A DNA stretch of 64,000 bases from Pseudovibrio ascidiaceicola (GTDB lineage: Bacteria > Pseudomonadota > Alphaproteobacteria > Rhizobiales > Stappiaceae), in the NCBI RefSeq assembly GCF_900114245.1, contig NZ_FOSK01000009.1, forward strand, positions 186,001 to 250,000, given 5' to 3'. Shown piece by piece: positions 60,898-64,000 of this stretch. Numbering within the stretch: the first letter of the stretch is position 1; every line of letters starts with the position of its first letter. Position numbers and translations under genes: made by a program. The notes under the pieces are model-generated. The model was not told where the DNA came from, made no database searches, and saw only the letters and a list, made by a program, of their open reading frames with translations.

Positions 60898-61956
60898 ATG
60901 ACAACCACAGCAACAGAACTTCATAAGATTGAAAGCCTCATTCCGGGTATCGAGTATGCCAAGGCTATTGAACTGTTTGGAGCTGAAGCAAAGCTTCATA
61001 ATCTGACACTAGAGGAGGTCACCAGCGAGCACTACCGTGTAAGTTCTCCTGTCGGGCTGGTCGAGTTTCTGAAAGTGGATACGCAGGCAAAGCTCGTGAT
61101 CTCTGCATCATCCCAAGATGCCCTGCATTTGGTGAAAGAGAGCATCGAGCATCTGATCGGTCACGTTGATATAAACATTCCACCTCAGATGGTCTGGAGC
61201 GGGGATTTTACAGCAGGCGTTTACCCGCCCAACTTTCTCGAAGTTAAGGTTGTCAGAACAGCGGCTTTCAGCTCCAACTTCATACGGGTAACCGTTGCAG
61301 CGAAGGGCATCGAGCGCTTCTTTGAAGGTGGGCTGCACTTCCGTCTGTTGTTTTCGAAAAACCTGGGTTTTGAGGCCCGCTGGCCTTATTGGGATGATAA
61401 AGGTCGCACAGTCTGGCCTGAGGGCGATCATGAACTGATGCGTCCTGTCTATACAGTCCGTCAATTCGACAGGTCAGCACAGAGCATCGACTTTGACGTC
61501 TTCCTGCATGAGGGCGGACCGACGGCGGAGTGGGCTGCTCGCGTCAACGAAGGGGACAAAGTTGGTTTGCTTGGTCCTGGTGGCGGATGGATTCCTGAAG
61601 CTGACTATCTGTTGCTTGCTGGCGATGAAACGGCCATTCCAGCCATTTCACGCATTCTGGAAAGCTCTCCCGCAGACGCAAAAGGTACGGTGATCATCAG
61701 TGTTTCAAAAAAGGGTATGGAAGCCCCAATCCCTTTGCCTGAGACAATGAGCCTTGAATGGATCTATCGGGATGTTGATGGTCATGACGGATTGCTTGAA
61801 GCCGCAAAGCAGGTCGAAATTCCTGAGGTTCAGGAGGCATTCCTCTGGTTTGCTGCTGAAAAGAAAACTGCGAAGAAAGCGCGCAAACATTTCCGCAATG
61901 AAGTCGGCTTCAAAGCCGACAACTGCTATATCGCGGGGTTTTGGGAAGAGGAATAA
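60898..61956 (+). CDS. Siderophore-interacting protein (SIP, ferric-siderophore reductase)
   Basis: A 352-residue reductase. An N-terminal DUF2218 domain (about residues 1-95) is fused to a SIP FAD-binding domain (about 105-230), with KVVRTAAFSSNFIRVTVAAKGIERF, MRPVYTVRQFD, DVFLHEGGPTAEWAARVNEGDKVGLLGPGGGW and LLLAGDETAIPAI, and a SIP C-terminal NAD(P)H domain ending in YIAGFWEEE. It releases iron by reducing the ferri-siderophore in the cytoplasm. The ATG at 60898 is preferred over a TTG at 60895. It is the last gene of the operon. Confidence 0.92.
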   Translation: MTTTATELHKIESLIPGIEYAKAIELFGAEAKLHNLTLEEVTSEHYRVSSPVGLVEFLKVDTQAKLVISASSQDALHLVKESIEHLIGHVDINIPPQMVWSGDFTAGVYPPNFLEVKVVRTAAFSSNFIRVTVAAKGIERFFEGGLHFRLLFSKNLGFEARWPYWDDKGRTVWPEGDHELMRPVYTVRQFDRSAQSIDFDVFLHEGGPTAEWAARVNEGDKVGLLGPGGGWIPEADYLLLAGDETAIPAISRILESSPADAKGTVIISVSKKGMEAPIPLPETMSLEWIYRDVDGHDGLLEAAKQVEIPEVQEAFLWFAAEKKTAKKARKHFRNEVGFKADNCYIAGFWEEE

Positions 61957-61962
61957 GTCTTC

Positions 61963-63786
61963 CTAAAATCCAAAGAGTTTTGCGCCTTGATAAAACAGGA
62001 ATGACACCAGCCAGGCATAGCTTAGTGACAAGATCAGCGAGAAACTGGTGAACTGCCAGGACTTGCCTTCGGAGTGCACTGTCGCAATGGTTGTTAGACA
62101 TGGTGTGTAAAGCAGGCAAAACAGGCAGAAACTGTAAGCTTCCAGCGGTGTGACACTCATTGAAATAGCTTGAGAAACACCGCTGGCAGATAAAGCGTAG
62201 ATCGTGGACAATGACCCGATGACGATCTCTTTGGCGATGAAACCGAAGATCAGTGCCAGTGTGAGATACGGATTGATGCCGATTGGCTCCATGATCGGCT
62301 GAAGCAAAACACCCAGTTGGCCGCCATAGGTGCTCAATCCCTCCGCGCCAACTGGTAGGTTCGTTAACAACCAGACCAAAATGCAGCCGATGATAATGAA
62401 GCGCGAAGCTCTTCTGATGAACTCGCGCACCTCCCCCCAGCCTCTAAGTAAGACCTGTTTGACGGTCGGGATCCGATAAGGGGGTATCTCCAACAAGAAA
62501 GGTTCCTGACTCTTAAACTGCTTGGAAAAGCTGAAGATGGCAGCCGTTGAAAAAGCGGCGAGGAAGCTGATCACATAAAAGGAGAATAACACCAGCGCAC
62601 CTTTGGAACTGGGAAACGTGGCGCTGATGATAAACACGAATACAGCAAGGCGCGCAGAGCAGAGCGAAAATGGAATAACCAGCATAGCCAGAAGGCGCAA
62701 GGAGCGGGTACGCATGACCCGTGTGCCCATTAATGCGGGTACATTGCAACCGAATCCCATCATCTGCATCACGAAGGCACGCCCATCCAGCCCGACGCGG
62801 CGCATCAGAGCATCCATCAAAAAGGCAGCACGCGCCAGATAACCACTGTCTTCAACAGCAGCCATGCAAAAGAAAAAGAGCACAAGAAGCGGCACAAATG
62901 ATGCGACTGTCGACAGGCCAAGCCATATGCCATTGATCAGGAAGCTATTGAGCCAGACGGGCGCCCAGGCCAATCCCGGCTCCAGCAGTACCGTTTGTAT
63001 CCAGTCAGCACCTCGGCTTACAAGATCCTGAGAGGGAAGACCGATCTCCCAGATTACGGAGAAGATAACCAGCATGCTGAGGAAGAACATGGGCAGGCCC
63101 AGCAGTGGATGCAAGAACAGCTGATCCAGCTTTTCTGTCAGTGTTTTCGGCCAGATTTTTGGAAGGGTCACGCAGCCTTTCAAGGCATCATCAAGCGTTT
63201 CCTCGGTCATCAATGTTTTGAACAGCGAGTCATAGTCCGCCAAAACCGGCTTGCTGGCAAAGTCAGAGCTTAAACTGTCCGAAACTTGCTTCATAGCATC
63301 GTCAAAGCCGGTGCCGTATTTGGCGCTGATCAAAGCCACCGGCATCTTGAGAGAATCCTGCAACTGCTCAAGATCAAACGTGATACCGAGCTTATGAGCT
63401 TCATCACACATGTTGAGCATGACAACAGCGGGTAGCCCTAGTGCCTTCACCTGCAAAGGCATCAGGATCTGTCGTTCAATCTGCGCTGCGTTGATGACGA
63501 TGATAACCAGATCAATTGGAAATTTTGTCAAAAACCGGTTCACCACTGCTTCGTCTTCAGACCCACCTTCCAGATTGTAGATGCCTGGCAGGTCGACATA
63601 CTCCACATTACGCCCTGCCAACGGAACGCGGGCGCGCATTACATTAACGGTAATCCCCGGCCAGTTGCTAACGGAGGCGCGGGCGTTGGTGATGCGATTA
63701 AACAACATGGATTTGCCAGTGTTTGGCTGGCCGATAAGTGCAATGCGTGGGGTACTCTGCGCACCTGCCTCAGGTCGAGGGTTCAT
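61963..63786 (-). CDS. feoB: Ferrous iron transporter B
   Basis: A 607-residue FeoB. The N-terminal G domain has G1 GQPNTGKS, the GIT switch segment, G3 DLPGIYNL and G4 NMCD, followed by the guanine-nucleotide dissociation-inhibitor helices, and a membrane part with paired Gate domains (for example FMLDALMRRVGLDGRAFVMQMMGFGCNVPALMGTRVMRTR). Shorter than the 770-residue E. coli protein, as in other short alphaproteobacterial FeoB. I chose the ATG at 63786, which overlaps feoA; an in-frame start at 63840 is less likely. The stop is six bases from the SIP stop. Confidence 0.93.
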   Translation of the reverse strand: MNPRPEAGAQSTPRIALIGQPNTGKSMLFNRITNARASVSNWPGITVNVMRARVPLAGRNVEYVDLPGIYNLEGGSEDEAVVNRFLTKFPIDLVIIVINAAQIERQILMPLQVKALGLPAVVMLNMCDEAHKLGITFDLEQLQDSLKMPVALISAKYGTGFDDAMKQVSDSLSSDFASKPVLADYDSLFKTLMTEETLDDALKGCVTLPKIWPKTLTEKLDQLFLHPLLGLPMFFLSMLVIFSVIWEIGLPSQDLVSRGADWIQTVLLEPGLAWAPVWLNSFLINGIWLGLSTVASFVPLLVLFFFCMAAVEDSGYLARAAFLMDALMRRVGLDGRAFVMQMMGFGCNVPALMGTRVMRTRSLRLLAMLVIPFSLCSARLAVFVFIISATFPSSKGALVLFSFYVISFLAAFSTAAIFSFSKQFKSQEPFLLEIPPYRIPTVKQVLLRGWGEVREFIRRASRFIIIGCILVWLLTNLPVGAEGLSTYGGQLGVLLQPIMEPIGINPYLTLALIFGFIAKEIVIGSLSTIYALSASGVSQAISMSVTPLEAYSFCLFCLLYTPCLTTIATVHSEGKSWQFTSFSLILSLSYAWLVSFLFYQGAKLFGF

Positions 63787-64000
63787 CGCCTTTGATCTCC
63801 TCCACAACAACGCAACGGGCTTCAGAACGTCGGATCGCAACCTGTGTTACCTGATTGACACGAAGCAACATTGGGCCACCCAACCACGCCAGCCGCATAA
63901 CGCTAACCTCTTTCCCAATGTTGATCCCTAGTGCGTTCAAGCGAACGACCAAAGTGCGTCCATCAGATGTTTCCTCGCTCACGATCTCTCGCACAATGGC
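63770..64000 (-). CDS. feoA: FeoA-like protein, N-terminus cut by window edge
   Basis: A small SH3-like FeoA domain protein. Visible are RLNALGINIGKEVSVMRLAWLGGPMLLRVNQVTQVAIRRSEA, which fits the FeoA beta-barrel, followed by a variable C-terminus ending DEPST. The frame continues past the right window edge; the GTG at 63994 is only a possible internal start, since FeoA normally has about 10 more N-terminal residues. It overlaps feoB by 17 bases, so the pair is translationally coupled. Confidence 0.8.
   Translation of the reverse strand, partial: AIVREIVSEETSDGRTLVVRLNALGINIGKEVSVMRLAWLGGPMLLRVNQVTQVAIRRSEARCVVVEEIKGDEPST

Noticed and set aside
1-64000. CRISPR array, prophage, insertion sequence or integron.
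   Set aside because: No repeat-spacer pattern, no transposase, integrase or phage protein, and no long direct or inverted repeats of that kind were seen.

Overview
This 64 kb window comes from a chromosome of about 50% GC that I read as a marine alphaproteobacterium, most likely Pseudovibrio or a close relative. That is an inference from gene content: a DUF3126 protein, a zf-CHCC protein, BTLCP, DUF2336 and PAS_5 families, the folE-hisI-patatin-CBS block next to an IscU-like protein, yidD and thrS, plus TMAO respiration and sodium-dependent transporters. No phage, transposon or CRISPR array is visible; the window looks like ordinary chromosome with several accessory operons.

Layout. 1-5 kb: the start of an FAD monooxygenase, a zinc-finger protein, two overlapping alpha/beta hydrolases, cysE, DUF3126, a small membrane protein and a gamma-carbonic anhydrase. 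5-9.4 kb: a transglutaminase-like protease, a double-PilZ protein, a PAS_5 protein, a probable orphan small RNA, a rhomboid protease and a CBS-pair protein. 9.4-20.5 kb: patatin, hisI, folE, an IscU-like scaffold, yidD, two exported proteins, tRNA-Tyr with its own promoter, an ASCH protein, a glycosyltransferase, thrS, an acyltransferase and an exported repeat protein. 20.7-29.3 kb: a nitroreductase and flavin reductase pair, a degenerate CitE-like protein, a lytic transglycosylase, DUF2336, an Hpt protein, nadK, a second small-RNA candidate, anmK and OmpW.

29.4-37.1 kb is a carbohydrate ABC operon on the minus strand: LacI regulator, binding protein, two unusual permeases, a GH63/MGH1-like hydrolase and an ATPase. 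Three phased operator-like sites lie upstream. The gene set suggests import and intracellular hydrolysis of a small glycoside, possibly a glycosylglycerate compatible solute. 37.3-43.1 kb holds an HxlR regulator with a nitronate monooxygenase, a secreted Cys-rich protein and two NSS sodium-dependent transporters. 43.2-44.1 kb holds a His-rich protein and a TonB-like protein.

44.3-52.5 kb is a TMAO respiration locus: torC-torD-torA on the minus strand, torR divergent from torC, and a convergent hybrid kinase that lacks membrane segments and a periplasmic sensor. No torT is present in the window. A 37-bp element with about 30 identical positions occurs upstream of both torA and torC/torR and is a strong candidate TorR site.

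53.6-64 kb is an iron acquisition block: TetR regulator, TonB-dependent siderophore receptor, binding protein, two FecCD permeases, ATPase and siderophore-interacting reductase, with convergent feoA-feoB. A TGA-N9-TCA palindrome matching the RirA iron-responsive operator lies ahead of the receptor gene.
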